Below are positions 1 to 8,602 of a DNA stretch of 64,000 bases, piece by piece (position 1 is the stretch's first letter; each line of letters starts with the position of its first letter). The DNA comes from Saprospiraceae bacterium (GTDB lineage: Bacteria; Bacteroidota; Bacteroidia; Chitinophagales; Saprospiraceae). A program made the translations under genes and the position numbers. The notes under the pieces were generated by a model that did no database searches, had not been told where the DNA came from, and saw only the letters and a list, made by a program, of their open reading frames with translations. The stretch spans positions 62,001 through 126,000 of the forward strand of contig JANQPA010000012.1 in NCBI GenBank assembly GCA_028285545.1. Reading direction: 5' to 3'.

Positions 1-1795
1 TCCCCCAACCTTTTAATAAGGGAAGAATATCAACATAGGAAGCTTTGAGAGAAACTTTACCATCTTCTATCTTAGATAGATCTAATAATTGATTAATTAA
101 TTTGAGCAATCGCTTCCCATTTCTTTCAATCATGGAAACCGTAGGCTGCACATTGGAATCGACAGTAGCTTTTAGCTTTTCAAGAGGCCCTAAAATAAGG
201 GTTAGGGGTGTCCTGAATTCATGAGAGATATTATTAAAAAAACGGGTTTTCAGCTTATTTACTTCCTCTAGTTGTTGTCTTTGACTTTCCTTTATCTCTA
301 ATAGTTCCTGATTTTTTCTGCTTCTATATCTAAAGAATTGAAATATAAAGCCTGTAGCTATTAGGGCTAAAAGTGCCCCTACTGCATAAATATTTTGCCA
401 CAGCCGCTGGGATCTATTCTGTTCTTGTAATTGGCCGATTTCTTTTTCTTTTTTGGCCGTATCATATTTGGCTTGCACTTCGGCCAACTCTCTATTTTTA
501 CTAGCCTTAAAAGCACTATCCTGAACTGTTTTGTATAGTTTAAAATATTCCAGTGACTCCTGATATTTATTTTGCTTTTCAGATAATGCCGATAGATTTC
601 TGTAGGTACTGGACAGTCCAAAGTAATTGCCCTCTTTCTTTTTCAGGTTCAAGGTATTTTGTAGATAGAAATTTGCGCTATCTAAGTTTTGCAAACTAAG
701 ATGAAGTTCTCCTAATTTTTCACCGATAAAGGGCATTAAAGGTTCTCGCTCATTCGAAGCGCTAATTGTTTTTGCTTCTAAAAAATAAGCTATGCTATTT
801 TGAAAATCCTCCTTCTTTTGGTAGGCCTCTCCAATATTGGACAAGGACTGGACGACTCCACGGTCATTCCCCAATTCTCTTCTGAGGTTTAAAGCTCTTT
901 GATGAGAAATAATGGCACTATCCAACATTCCCAAGTCTAAATAAACAATCCCAATGTTATTGAAAAGAATAGCGTCAATCCGTTTATCTCCAAAATCTTT
1001 ATTGGCTTCTAAACTCTCCTTATAATAATCCAAGGCCGTATTGAAATTGCCATTTTCTTCATGCATAACGCCAAGCGAAATACCTACTTTTGTGGCCCCT
1101 CGTAAATCATTGATTTCATCTTTAAGTCGTTTGCTTTGATCTAATAAGGAAAGTGCTTCTCCTTTATCACTGGACAAATAGGCCAGAGCCATTCTAAAAT
1201 AGCTATTGGAAATTCCTTTTTGATCATCTAATCGCTCTTGGATGCTTAATCCTTTTCTATAATACTCCAAAGCCATACTGTCCTGAGCAAAAATGTAATA
1301 ATAGTGCCCTAACTCATGAAAAGTTTCTCCTAGACCTTTGTCATTATCAATTTCTGTAAAAATATCCAGACTTCTATTCAAAGCTTCTTTGGCCTCTTTT
1401 TTTTGGCCCTGATAGGTGTAGGACATTCCTTTTCCCAGATGACATTTAGCTATTGAATGCTGATCATTTAGTTCCTGAAAAATAGCTAGGGCTTTGTCAA
1501 AGGGTTCATAGGATCGATCATATTGTCCTTGTAAATAATATGCCCTTGCTTGAATATAGTACGCTTGCCCCAGTTGTTTCGGGTAATTATTTAGTTCCTG
1601 TCTGGAAAAAATTTCATCAAGAAGTTGTTGCGATGTGGAGGGCTTGGCATCCAGATAATTTAAGGCTAAGTCATTCGCTTCTGAAAAATAAGCCTCTCCC
1701 GATAACCCATTTAGTACTTCTTGTTCTACTTCTGATGGTTGACCATAATTAAGCGTCCAAAGAAACATAAATGATATCACAAAGATTAGCCTCAT
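1..1795 (-). CDS. TPR-containing sensor histidine kinase (C-terminus cut by window edge)
   Basis: The start codon is at 1795 and the frame stays open to the left edge, so about 598 residues are visible and the catalytic ATPase domain is missing. The N-terminus is a signal peptide (about 1-19, ending NYGQ). A long run of tetratricopeptide-like helices follows to about residue 440, then one membrane helix near 468-490 (IYAVGALLALIATGF). A short coiled linker leads to a HisKA domain with the phospho-acceptor motif SHEFRTPLTL, His about 525. This is the architecture of Bacteroidota periplasmic-TPR sensor kinases, often hybrids with a response regulator; the missing part must decide that. The signal sensed by the TPR region cannot be told from sequence. 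Confidence 0.9.
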   Translation of the reverse strand, partial: MRLIFVISFMFLWTLNYGQPSEVEQEVLNGLSGEAYFSEANDLALNYLDAKPSTSQQLLDEIFSRQELNNYPKQLGQAYYIQARAYYLQGQYDRSYEPFDKALAIFQELNDQHSIAKCHLGKGMSYTYQGQKKEAKEALNRSLDIFTEIDNDKGLGETFHELGHYYYIFAQDSMALEYYRKGLSIQERLDDQKGISNSYFRMALAYLSSDKGEALSLLDQSKRLKDEINDLRGATKVGISLGVMHEENGNFNTALDYYKESLEANKDFGDKRIDAILFNNIGIVYLDLGMLDSAIISHQRALNLRRELGNDRGVVQSLSNIGEAYQKKEDFQNSIAYFLEAKTISASNEREPLMPFIGEKLGELHLSLQNLDSANFYLQNTLNLKKKEGNYFGLSSTYRNLSALSEKQNKYQESLEYFKLYKTVQDSAFKASKNRELAEVQAKYDTAKKEKEIGQLQEQNRSQRLWQNIYAVGALLALIATGFIFQFFRYRSRKNQELLEIKESQRQQLEEVNKLKTRFFNNISHEFRTPLTLILGPLEKLKATVDSNVQPTVSMIERNGKRLLKLINQLLDLSKIEDGKVSLKASYVDILPLLKGWG

Positions 1796-1896
1796 AAATA
1801 AACTATTTATCCCTGGTTGTTATCCAAAAATACATTATTTATAAATGAGATTGAAAACAGCACTAAACCAATTTAGATATGGAGGCTTTTACATCG

Positions 1897-2601
1897 TCAG
1901 CGAACATCTTTATAGAGCTTCGCTAAAAAAGCTGGCGACACTCCCCATTGGAATAATTTTCTAATGATAACCCATTGCAGCCGAGTTTTTAAAAATCCGC
2001 TCCTTTCATGCCTTCTTGCAGAAACAATGAGACGAGGATCATAGATCTTTTTGGTTCGAAATTTTTGGCTCATGCGCTTGGAAAAATCATAATCTTCCAT
2101 GATGGGTATTTCTTTAAAACCACCCAAGGCTTCAAATACCTCTTTTTTCACAAAAATGCCATTATCCCCATAAAAGATTCCTTTATCAGATTGTTCCCTT
2201 TTATCAAAAAAACGAAAGTTCAACCAGGTACCCAATCGTTTGATTTTCTCATTATGCCTATCAAAAACATTGGCAAAGCCACCACCATCAAATCTATTTT
2301 CAACAATACTTTGATGGATACTTGATAAAGTATTGTCTGGCAATTTCATATCGGCGTGTACAAAAAACAGGATATCCCCATTAGCTATTTTGGCAGCTTC
2401 ATTCATTTGGCAAGATTTCCCTTTTCTACAATTCGCGATTTGGACCTTCTGGCCCGCAGCAATGGCTATCGTATTATCCTGGCTTCCGCCATCGGCTACG
2501 ATTATTTCAATCTTACCATTGAATTGCTGTCTTTCAATCTCTTCAATAATTGAAAGGATAAATTCCTCTTCATTATAGGTCAGGACAATGACTGAAATCA
2601 T
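1897..2601 (-). CDS. Family 2 glycosyltransferase, TIGR04283-like
   Basis: A 234-residue GT-A fold glycosyltransferase. The first strand (MISVIVLTYNEEEFI), the nucleotide-binding IIVADGGSQDNT and the FVHADMKLP segment in the metal-site position are all visible. The GKSCQMNEAA stretch and short length match the TIGR04283 group (rSAM/selenodomain-associated transferase 2). No membrane helix is obvious, so it is probably cytoplasmic or peripheral. It lies 15 bases downstream of the oxidoreductase gene on the same strand and may be co-transcribed. The sugar donor and acceptor are unknown. Confidence 0.85.
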   Translation of the reverse strand: MISVIVLTYNEEEFILSIIEEIERQQFNGKIEIIVADGGSQDNTIAIAAGQKVQIANCRKGKSCQMNEAAKIANGDILFFVHADMKLPDNTLSSIHQSIVENRFDGGGFANVFDRHNEKIKRLGTWLNFRFFDKREQSDKGIFYGDNGIFVKKEVFEALGGFKEIPIMEDYDFSKRMSQKFRTKKIYDPRLIVSARRHERSGFLKTRLQWVIIRKLFQWGVSPAFLAKLYKDVR

Positions 2602-2616
2602 AACTACAAACGAAGA

Positions 2617-3984
2617 TTATTTTGTACGTAAATAGCGACTAAACGCCTTTTTAACAATCTCAGTGTAGGTTGGATATGCAAAAATGGTGTCGGCCATTTC
2701 CTTGGCCGGAATTTTATTTTTCATGGCTATCGTTAGAATTTGAATCCACTCCCCTGCGTGCTGTCCAATAGCCTCGGCACCAACGACCAAATCATCTTGG
2801 TTAAAAATGACCTTGAGCATTCCTCCAGTTTTTCGGTCGGTGATAAATCGGTCAATACTAGCATTCACTTTAAATACCTGAATGTTTTCAGCGCCATATG
2901 TTGCTTCCGCTTCCTGCAAGCTCAAACCAACATGGCCCACCTCAGGCTCTGTAAATACGGCCCAGGGAAACACCGACAAATCATCTTTTTTAGAATTGCC
3001 TGTCAAAATATTGTGAACACATGTGTTGGCCTGATGAGAGGCGGTATGAGTAAATTTCAATCTCGCTGTAACGTCACCACATGCATAAATATGCGGTGCA
3101 GAGGTCTGCAAATAGTCATTGGTAATAATTCCTTTATTTGAAAACTCAACTCCAGCTTTTTCCAAATTCATACCATACACATGTGGAGCCCTGCCTGCTG
3201 CTATAAAAAAATGATTGGCTATGATCGTTTTTTCTTCTTTATCCTGAACATAAATCAGGGTATTGGCATCTGTAAAACGTACAGGTGAAGAATTAGTCAG
3301 AAGTTCTACTCCTTCTTCCTCCATTTTTTGAGTAAGGTAGCCCCCTATTTCTTTATCTGTTACTTTCAGAATTCTGGGATTCCTGTCCATAATACTGACT
3401 TCACAACCCAGCCTTGCAAGAGCCTGTCCAAGTTCTGCCGAAATGACTCCACCTCCAATAAAAACTATCTTTTGGGGATGTTCACGGAGTTCCCAAAAGT
3501 TTTCGTTATGCAATATGCTGGCTTTTTCTATACCCTCTATGTCAAGAATTTGGGGAGAGGAGCCTGTGGAAATGATAAAATTTTTACCTCTTAAAGTTTC
3601 TTGGCCAATGGTGATGGTATGAGGATCCTGAAATTGAGCGCCGCTATTGTCTACATATACATCAATACCTTGATTTTGAAAAATTTCGGGTGTCTCATGC
3701 TGATAAATACCCTGTACAATCTCATCCACCTGTTCCATGATTTTACTAAAATCAGGTTGTGGTTGCTCTACTTTAAAGCCCAGGCTTTCCATTTTTTGAA
3801 TGCCATAGAAAGCTTTTGCAGCATTAATTAGTGCTTTGCTGGGTACGCATCCATAATGAGTACATTCACCTCCGATTTTATTCTTTTCAATCATGGCGGT
3901 TTTTAATCCTTTGCGGTGGCCAGTGGTAGCTGCGACCAAGCCACCAGAACCTGCTCCTATTACAATAAGATCGTATTCTTTCAT
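2617..3984 (-). CDS. Pyridine nucleotide-disulfide oxidoreductase (mercuric reductase-like)
   Basis: A 455-residue class I flavoprotein disulfide reductase. The N-terminal FAD-binding motif is VIGAGSGGLVAA (about 8-19). The redox-active disulfide is GGECTHYGCVPSKAL, with Cys41 and Cys46 in the CxxxxC spacing of the family. The NAD(P) Rossmann motif FIGGGVISAELG and the second FAD motif YACGDV follow, then a dimerisation domain. In glutathione and lipoamide reductases this last domain carries HPTxxE; here it reads YPTYTE, so Tyr replaces the catalytic His. That variant occurs in the mercuric-reductase-like subgroup of unknown substrate. There is no N-terminal heavy-metal domain and no mer gene nearby, so mercury reduction is not supported. 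Confidence 0.9.
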   Translation of the reverse strand: MKEYDLIVIGAGSGGLVAATTGHRKGLKTAMIEKNKIGGECTHYGCVPSKALINAAKAFYGIQKMESLGFKVEQPQPDFSKIMEQVDEIVQGIYQHETPEIFQNQGIDVYVDNSGAQFQDPHTITIGQETLRGKNFIISTGSSPQILDIEGIEKASILHNENFWELREHPQKIVFIGGGVISAELGQALARLGCEVSIMDRNPRILKVTDKEIGGYLTQKMEEEGVELLTNSSPVRFTDANTLIYVQDKEEKTIIANHFFIAAGRAPHVYGMNLEKAGVEFSNKGIITNDYLQTSAPHIYACGDVTARLKFTHTASHQANTCVHNILTGNSKKDDLSVFPWAVFTEPEVGHVGLSLQEAEATYGAENIQVFKVNASIDRFITDRKTGGMLKVIFNQDDLVVGAEAIGQHAGEWIQILTIAMKNKIPAKEMADTIFAYPTYTEIVKKAFSRYLRTK

Positions 3985-4029
3985 TTGAAGTGGTTAATTT
4001 GATTAATTCAAGTTGCAGACCAACTTTGA

Positions 4030-4335
4030 TCAGTTAGCTTTGGATGAAATGTGTTTGTATTTCGATTTACAAACTGGACAGTATTGTTGATCTCCGTCCT
4101 TTTTGAGTCGAATACCTGTTATATTATTTTCAATGAATTGCTGTACGAAGGCTTTTTGATGTTGTTTATCATGATTAATGTTTGACTTTGTTTGATCAAC
4201 AAAATACTCCTTGTAAATCCCATCATATTCATTTTTACCCCAACAGTTAGGACAAGCACCCGCTTCAACGATTATATTATCAGATAAAATATTGGAGTTC
4301 TTTTTCCTTCCAAATAATTTATTAATGAATCCCAT
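4030..4335 (-). CDS. Small zinc-ribbon hypothetical protein
   Basis: A 101-residue protein starting MGFINKLFGRKK. I place the start at 4335; the longer frame from 4374 would run into the inverted repeat at 4352-4404. It holds two CxxC pairs, CPNC near residue 28 and CPVC near 86, about 58 residues apart, as expected of a zinc ribbon closed around a helical insert. The middle is charged and rich in Gln, His and Asn. I do not recognise a named family. It sits between SelO and the flavin oxidoreductase on the same strand. Confidence 0.65.
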   Translation of the reverse strand: MGFINKLFGRKKNSNILSDNIIVEAGACPNCWGKNEYDGIYKEYFVDQTKSNINHDKQHQKAFVQQFIENNITGIRLKKDGDQQYCPVCKSKYKHISSKAN

Positions 4336-4351
4336 GTTATGATTTTTTATC

Positions 4352-4404
4352 ACCACAAGGGCACTAAGAGGCACAAATCTTTGTGTTCCTTAGTGGCTTG
4401 TGGT
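4352..4404. repeat. Intergenic inverted repeat (ACCACAAG...CTTGTGGT)
   Basis: The arms ACCACAAG-(GG)-CACTAAG and CTTAGTGG-CTTGTGGT pair with few mismatches around GGCACAAATCTTTGTG. The wording (CACCACAAGGGCACTAAG) resembles a palindromic repeat often found between genes in Bacteroidota genomes. It separates the zinc-ribbon gene from SelO. It could form an RNA hairpin or be a remnant of a small mobile repeat. Confidence 0.7.
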
Positions 4405-4455
4405 AGAAATTATGCAATGTTATTTATAAATCCTGCTTAAGACAGCTGGTAATAA

Positions 4456-6030
4456 TCAAGAGCTACAAGAGAGCATCGAACAGCCTACTTTATGCCTGGC
4501 CCATTCAGGACGCTTAGTAAACCACTTTTCTTGATCAGGTTGTTCGTGATAAGGTCTTTTTAGTAACTCATGTAGTTCATTAAGGACAGAATAGTCTCCT
4601 TGATCGGCCGCATCAATGGCTAGTTGTGCCATGTAATTGCGCAATACATATTTGGGATTGACTTTATTCATAAGCTCCTTGCGCTGGGTATCTGTGAGTG
4701 TTTCTTTTTTTAAACATTCTTGATAATGAATAAACCAGTTTTTCCACTGTTCTAAAATCTTGTCCTTGACTTCTTCTGGTTGGTAAAAAGCCTCTTTGAT
4801 AAAGTCTAAAAAGTCATTACTCTTCGAAAGTTCGGTGTCTTTGGAAAAATCAGCAAGATGTCTGAAAAAAATAGTCATGTCCGTTTCACTCAACTGTAAA
4901 ACTTCTACCAGATCTGAAATTAACTTAGCATTAGATTCCGTAATTTTTTCCAAACCTAATTTTTGGCTCATCATTTTCACATACGCCTCTTGATAGTGAC
5001 TTTGATACCAATCCAAAATCTTCTGGAACGGCTCAGGTTTTTCAACCAGCGGATACAAGGTGTTAGCCAGCTGTAATAAATTCCATAAAGAGACGGCAGG
5101 CTGCTGACCAAAACGATATCTTCTGGTTTGTCGATCTGTGGTATTAGGAGTCCAGTTCGGGTCATAGCCTTCTAGCCAACCATAGGGACCATAGTCAATT
5201 GTCAAACCTAAAATGGACATGTTATCCGTATTCATAACGCCATGAACGAAGCCTACTCGCTGCCAGTGAATAATCATTTCCAGGGTTCTTTCAGCTACTT
5301 CTTTGAAAAATTCAGTGTATGCCTCTTTAGCGCCTGGTCGAATGTTTGGAAAAAAATGTTGGATGGTAAAATCCGTCAATTTTTTTAAGGTTTCCAAATC
5401 TCCACGACTGACAAAAATTTGATAGCTTCCAAAGCGAATGAAAGAAGGAGCTACTCTACAAACAATGGCACCTTTTTCATAAGCCGGATTACCATCATAC
5501 ATAATGTCGCGCAAGACCTTATCGCCAGAAAGTACCAGAGACAAAGAACGAGTAGTGGGTACTCCCAGGTGAAACATGGCTTCACTACACAAATGCTCCC
5601 GAATGGATGAGCGAAGAACGGCCAATCCATCTGCATTTCGGGAGTATGGAGTTTCACCAGCTCCTTTTAATTGCAAGGCCCAATTTTTTCCATTATGCTC
5701 TACTTCAGCAAGATTGATGGCTCGTCCATCGCCTAGCTGCCCCGCCCAATTGCCAAATTGATGACCTCCATAACACATAGAATAAGGTGAAGTATTTTCC
5801 AAAACCTCCTTTCCAGAAAAAACATTTAAAAATTCCTCTGATTGGGCTTCCTCTTCGCGAATGCCTAGCATTTCCAACATTTCTTTAGATATGTGGATCA
5901 GTTGAGGGGCTGTTGGCTTGGCAGGATCGACAAAGGAAAAGCAGGATTTAAAAACCTGCCTTCGGGTATTCGATCTATTAGGATCAGCAGGAAGTTCTTT
6001 GTTGAATTTATCTTGAATGTTTAATTTCAT
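4456..6030 (-). CDS. selO: Protein adenylyltransferase SelO (YdiU/UPF0061 family)
   Basis: A 524-residue full-length SelO pseudokinase. Family hallmarks are YGGHQFGNWAGQLGDGRAI, LKGAGETPYSR, DGLAVLRSSIREHL and GVMNTDNMSILGLTIDYGPYG, the last being the inverted active site. The protein ends GCSMLSCSS, the same tail as E. coli YdiU, with Cys where animal SelO carries selenocysteine. SelO transfers AMP from ATP onto Ser, Thr or Tyr of target proteins; in E. coli the published targets include a glutaredoxin and the enzyme controls S-glutathionylation. Here it is the downstream member of a minus-strand group with a GNAT (3 bases away) and a glutaredoxin-like protein, which suits a redox-stress role. 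Confidence 0.97.
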   Translation of the reverse strand: MKLNIQDKFNKELPADPNRSNTRRQVFKSCFSFVDPAKPTAPQLIHISKEMLEMLGIREEEAQSEEFLNVFSGKEVLENTSPYSMCYGGHQFGNWAGQLGDGRAINLAEVEHNGKNWALQLKGAGETPYSRNADGLAVLRSSIREHLCSEAMFHLGVPTTRSLSLVLSGDKVLRDIMYDGNPAYEKGAIVCRVAPSFIRFGSYQIFVSRGDLETLKKLTDFTIQHFFPNIRPGAKEAYTEFFKEVAERTLEMIIHWQRVGFVHGVMNTDNMSILGLTIDYGPYGWLEGYDPNWTPNTTDRQTRRYRFGQQPAVSLWNLLQLANTLYPLVEKPEPFQKILDWYQSHYQEAYVKMMSQKLGLEKITESNAKLISDLVEVLQLSETDMTIFFRHLADFSKDTELSKSNDFLDFIKEAFYQPEEVKDKILEQWKNWFIHYQECLKKETLTDTQRKELMNKVNPKYVLRNYMAQLAIDAADQGDYSVLNELHELLKRPYHEQPDQEKWFTKRPEWARHKVGCSMLSCSS

Positions 6031-6033
6031 TTA

Positions 6034-6318
6034 TTATCGAATTATTTTACGCCACTTTTCACTTCTCTGCGCTACTAATTTAATAAATGAGCATATAGCT
6101 ACCGCCTGAATATTATTTTGCTCAATGTACTCAAAGGTTTTTTCAACCAGTTTTTTTCCTATGTCCTTCCCTCTCAGATGAAAAGGAACTTCTGAATGAA
6201 CCAGGAACATTTTATCACCTCCCATTTTATAATCGATGAATGCTACTCCCGAGTCCAGCAGTAATCTAAACTGCTGCTGCTTTTTATCATGAACAAAATT
6301 AGACGTTTGTGTTCTCAT
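6034..6318 (-). CDS. GNAT-family N-acetyltransferase, small YjdJ-like
   Basis: A 94-residue minimal GNAT domain. The core sequence (DYKMGGDKMFLVHSEVPFHLRGKDIGKKLVEK, read in pieces: VHSEVPFHLRG then GKDIGKKLVEKTFEYI) matches the acetyl-CoA loop of the short YjdJ/GNAT_acetyltr_2 group (PF14542). Its stop lies 3 bases before SelO, and its start overlaps the stop of the glutaredoxin-like gene by 4 bases (ATGA type), which implies translational coupling. The substrate is unknown. Confidence 0.85.
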   Translation of the reverse strand: MRTQTSNFVHDKKQQQFRLLLDSGVAFIDYKMGGDKMFLVHSEVPFHLRGKDIGKKLVEKTFEYIEQNNIQAVAICSFIKLVAQRSEKWRKIIR

Positions 6319-6581
6319 AATTTAATACCTTTTTTTAAAATCCACTTCTCTAATTCCTCGATGCGAGGGTTTCTTAATTTTTTTCCCCTAACCAGAATAG
6401 TTGGAAAGTTTAATTTTCCTGTGGTGTAAAGGCTTTTCAATTCCAATGCCGCTTCTGCATCCTTTTCTACATCAAGGAAAACAAAATCCAGATTTTTCTT
6501 TTTTAAAAAATCAATATAAAATCGAGTTTTATGGCACCTTTCAGCACCATAAACTCGAATACCCTTATCAAAAACCTTCAT
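6315..6581 (-). CDS. Glutaredoxin-like protein with CHKT motif
   Basis: An 88-residue thioredoxin-fold protein. The sequence GIRVYGAERCHKTRFYIDFL places the active-site Cys in a CxxT (CHKT) motif after the first strand, resembling monothiol-like glutaredoxins of the YruB/NrdH type rather than a CPYC dithiol enzyme. The cis-proline region FPTILVRG follows. Genes on both sides are redox-related: a TlpA-like protein one base upstream and GNAT then SelO downstream. It may be a target or partner of SelO; that is inference from context and from the E. coli SelO-glutaredoxin link. Confidence 0.8.
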   Translation of the reverse strand: MKVFDKGIRVYGAERCHKTRFYIDFLKKKNLDFVFLDVEKDAEAALELKSLYTTGKLNFPTILVRGKKLRNPRIEELEKWILKKGIKL

Positions 6582-6582
6582 T

Positions 6583-7083
6583 TTACTTAGCTGTTTTTAA
6601 ATACTCAATGGCCTTTTCGGTATTCAAATGAAAATCATTAAAAATGACCCTATCATTTTGATCAATTAGAATAAACCAGGGAGTTCCACCAGTCCGATAA
6701 TGATACATTACGTTTGAGTGATCGCCAGTACTTTCGTCGCCTTCATCATGCCCAAAAGGAATACGCAAATCATACTTTTTTTGTATTTCTAACACCTTTT
6801 CTTTGGTATTGGCATGTTTCCCTTCGAATACAGTCTGTATGGCCAAAAAAGCTACTTTATCATTGCCTTTAAGCTCTGTCACCATTTTTTGTAGCGAAGG
6901 CAAGCCAACACTGTGACAACCTGGACACCAAGCCTGAAAACAATAGATTACTTTAAATTTACCTTTATAATCAGCAAGTTTTATAGCATCTGAAGGATTC
7001 CCTTCTCCATCTACCCAAAAATCAACTTTCCATTCAGGAGCCTGATAACCTGCTATTCCATATTGAATTTTGTGATTTTCCAT
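6583..7083 (-). CDS. TlpA-like redoxin
   Basis: A thioredoxin-fold protein of 166 residues from the ATG at 7083. That start is favoured because AAGGAG lies 5 bases upstream, a rare good Shine-Dalgarno in this window; a frame from 7140 would add 19 residues. The active site is AWCPGC (Cys53 and Cys56), then a peroxiredoxin/TlpA-like strand VAFLAIQTVFEGK and the cis-proline segment GGTPWFILIDQ. It lacks a signal peptide or membrane anchor, so it appears cytoplasmic, unlike cytochrome-maturation TlpA proteins. It begins the redox operon that runs to SelO and is divergent from thioredoxin. Confidence 0.88.
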   Translation of the reverse strand: MENHKIQYGIAGYQAPEWKVDFWVDGEGNPSDAIKLADYKGKFKVIYCFQAWCPGCHSVGLPSLQKMVTELKGNDKVAFLAIQTVFEGKHANTKEKVLEIQKKYDLRIPFGHDEGDESTGDHSNVMYHYRTGGTPWFILIDQNDRVIFNDFHLNTEKAIEYLKTAK

Positions 7084-7311
7084 AAAACTCCTTTTTTGCT
7101 TTGATATAAAGTTAAGGCTAAAAAGGGCAGACTTATTCATTCAAAATTCCTTCTGCTGTGTAAATACTTCCCGCGAAAAAAGATTGGTTACTAAAAATAA
7201 TTTCAGGAGGGAAAAATTTTCAAATAGTCGGGAAAAATCCCCTATTCACTGCCTGAAAAATGAGGGCATCTTTGTAGCGACAAAGATTGATAAGTAATTG
7301 TAGAAATTATA

Positions 7312-7353
7312 GATAAGATTATATGGCGCTGGCCAGCGCCATATAATCTTATC
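7312..7353. repeat. 42-base perfect palindrome upstream of thioredoxin
   Basis: The sequence from 7312 to 7332 (GATAAGATTATATGGCGCTGG) is exactly mirrored by 7333-7353. The centre is GGCGCTGGCCAGCGCC. It ends 18 bases before the thioredoxin start codon, so it would lie in the 5' leader or at the promoter. A palindrome this long may extrude as a cruciform, fold as an RNA hairpin with no loop, or be an operator for a dimeric regulator shared with the divergent TlpA-like gene. Confidence 0.85.
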
Positions 7354-7371
7354 AAAGCAAAACAAAATATT

Positions 7372-7695
7372 ATGAAAGAGATAAAAAATGTAGAAGATTT
7401 TAAAAATATCATTGATTCTGGCAAACCTGTTTTATTGGACTTTTATGCAGATTGGTGTGGTCCTTGCCAGGCCTTATTACCTACAATCGAAAAATTAGCC
7501 GAAAAGCACAGCGACAATTTTGAAATTGCAAAGGTGAATGTTGATCAAAATCAAGAATTAGCCATGCATTTTCAGGTACGCAGCATTCCAGCCTTGTTTT
7601 TCATCCAGGACGGGGAAGTTAAAGAGCAACTAGTTGGATATCAAGGAGAGTCTGCTTTGGAAGAAAAAATTCAGGGTTATCTGGTAACTGCTTAA
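7372..7695 (+). CDS. trxA: Thioredoxin
   Basis: A 107-residue classic thioredoxin. The active site is FYADWCGPCQALLPTIEKL with Cys29 and Cys32, followed by the buried Asp-type region, the cis-proline segment VRSIPALFFIQDG and the C-terminal helix. Length and motif match the cytoplasmic general disulfide reductase. It is transcribed alone, divergently from the TlpA-to-SelO redox operon, and ends in a long hairpin (7697-7760). Confidence 0.95.
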   Translation: MKEIKNVEDFKNIIDSGKPVLLDFYADWCGPCQALLPTIEKLAEKHSDNFEIAKVNVDQNQELAMHFQVRSIPALFFIQDGEVKEQLVGYQGESALEEKIQGYLVTA

Positions 7696-7696
7696 G

Positions 7697-7760
7697 GTAG
7701 AAAGTAAAATGTAGAAAGTAGAAGGACTTATCCTTTTACTTTCTACATTTTACTTTTTAC
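7697..7760. terminator. 30-bp hairpin between convergent genes (GTAGAAAG micro-repeat family)
   Basis: The arm 7697-7726 pairs with 7731-7760 over 30 bases around the loop CTTA. As plus-strand RNA every base pairs, two of them as G-U wobbles. The arms are built from repeated GTAGAAA and AGTA units. It fills the gap between thioredoxin (ends 7695) and the AraC gene (ends 7764), as expected of a bidirectional terminator. Related arms occur at 43296-43335 and 61050-61115. Confidence 0.8.
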
Positions 7761-7763
7761 TAA

Positions 7764-8591
7764 TTATGCTGCCTCAACTCTAAACTGGCTTGGGGATTGA
7801 TTTTCTCTTTTTTTAAAGAAGTTGCTAAAAGCCTGAACATCGGCAAAATTTAGATCATCTGCAATTTCCTGGATGGGTTGATCGGTATACTTGAGTAGTC
7901 TTCGGGCTTCTAATAAGCGCCGTTCATTAATTACTTGCAGAGGTGTCTTGTCGGTAAATTTGTTAAATAAATTTGACAAGGTTTTGGGAGATTTATAAAG
8001 CAGATTCGCATAATCAGAGACCTTAGTCAGCTCCCGGTAATTTTTTTCCACCAGATAATTGAATTCTCGAATCAAACTGATATTTACATCATCAGTAGGG
8101 ATATCCTGGTTTTGAGTTTTATAGATTCGGAGACATAAGATCAAAAATCGCTTCAAAACAGAGCGCAGCATTTCAGCCTTGAGGTTATCCCGTTCTTTCA
8201 TCTCCCATTCAAAAACCTCCCATAAAATTTCAAACTGTCGCTGCCTGTCTTCCGGTATAACAATTTTTGGGATAGAAGAAGCTCCATAAAATAGTAGTCC
8301 CTTGCACCCTGTTTCTGTATCGTGCGTTTCTATGCAATAAAAGCCGCGATTAAACTGAATGACATTCATTTTCTCAAATTCAAAATTGTCGACATTATGG
8401 AACTCGGTGAGAAAAATGATACAGTTCTTATCGACAATCACCTCCTTGTTATCTACTGAAAATCTTGCGGCGGCTCCTCGATTCCAGACAATGGTCAGTC
8501 CACTTTTGATATCTTTTTCGAAGGTAAAGTTTCGTTCAGGTACCACTGATGAAACAAATATTCTTTCCTTGGACAGGCTCTCAAAATTCAT
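7764..8591 (-). CDS. AraC-family transcriptional regulator (soluble)
   Basis: A 275-residue cytoplasmic regulator with an N-terminal cupin-like sensory half and a C-terminal double helix-turn-helix. The DNA-binding part runs from about residue 175: NYRELTKVSDYANLLYKSPKTLS is the first helix-turn-helix region, and the second (QPIQEIADDLNFADVQAFSNFF) ends in the family signature. It lies 11 bases downstream of the DUF2855 gene on the same strand, so the two are probably one operon and the regulator may control that enzyme. Confidence 0.9.
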   Translation of the reverse strand: MNFESLSKERIFVSSVVPERNFTFEKDIKSGLTIVWNRGAAARFSVDNKEVIVDKNCIIFLTEFHNVDNFEFEKMNVIQFNRGFYCIETHDTETGCKGLLFYGASSIPKIVIPEDRQRQFEILWEVFEWEMKERDNLKAEMLRSVLKRFLILCLRIYKTQNQDIPTDDVNISLIREFNYLVEKNYRELTKVSDYANLLYKSPKTLSNLFNKFTDKTPLQVINERRLLEARRLLKYTDQPIQEIADDLNFADVQAFSNFFKKRENQSPSQFRVEAA

Positions 8592-8602
8592 AAAGTAAAT
8601 TA

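Noticed and set aside
1540..1752. Plus-strand reading frames inside the sensor kinase and other genes
   Set aside because: They are antisense shadows of well-supported genes with no recognisable domain.
2617..3984. Mercury resistance gene merA
   Set aside because: No heavy-metal domain, no C-terminal Cys pair and no other mer gene.
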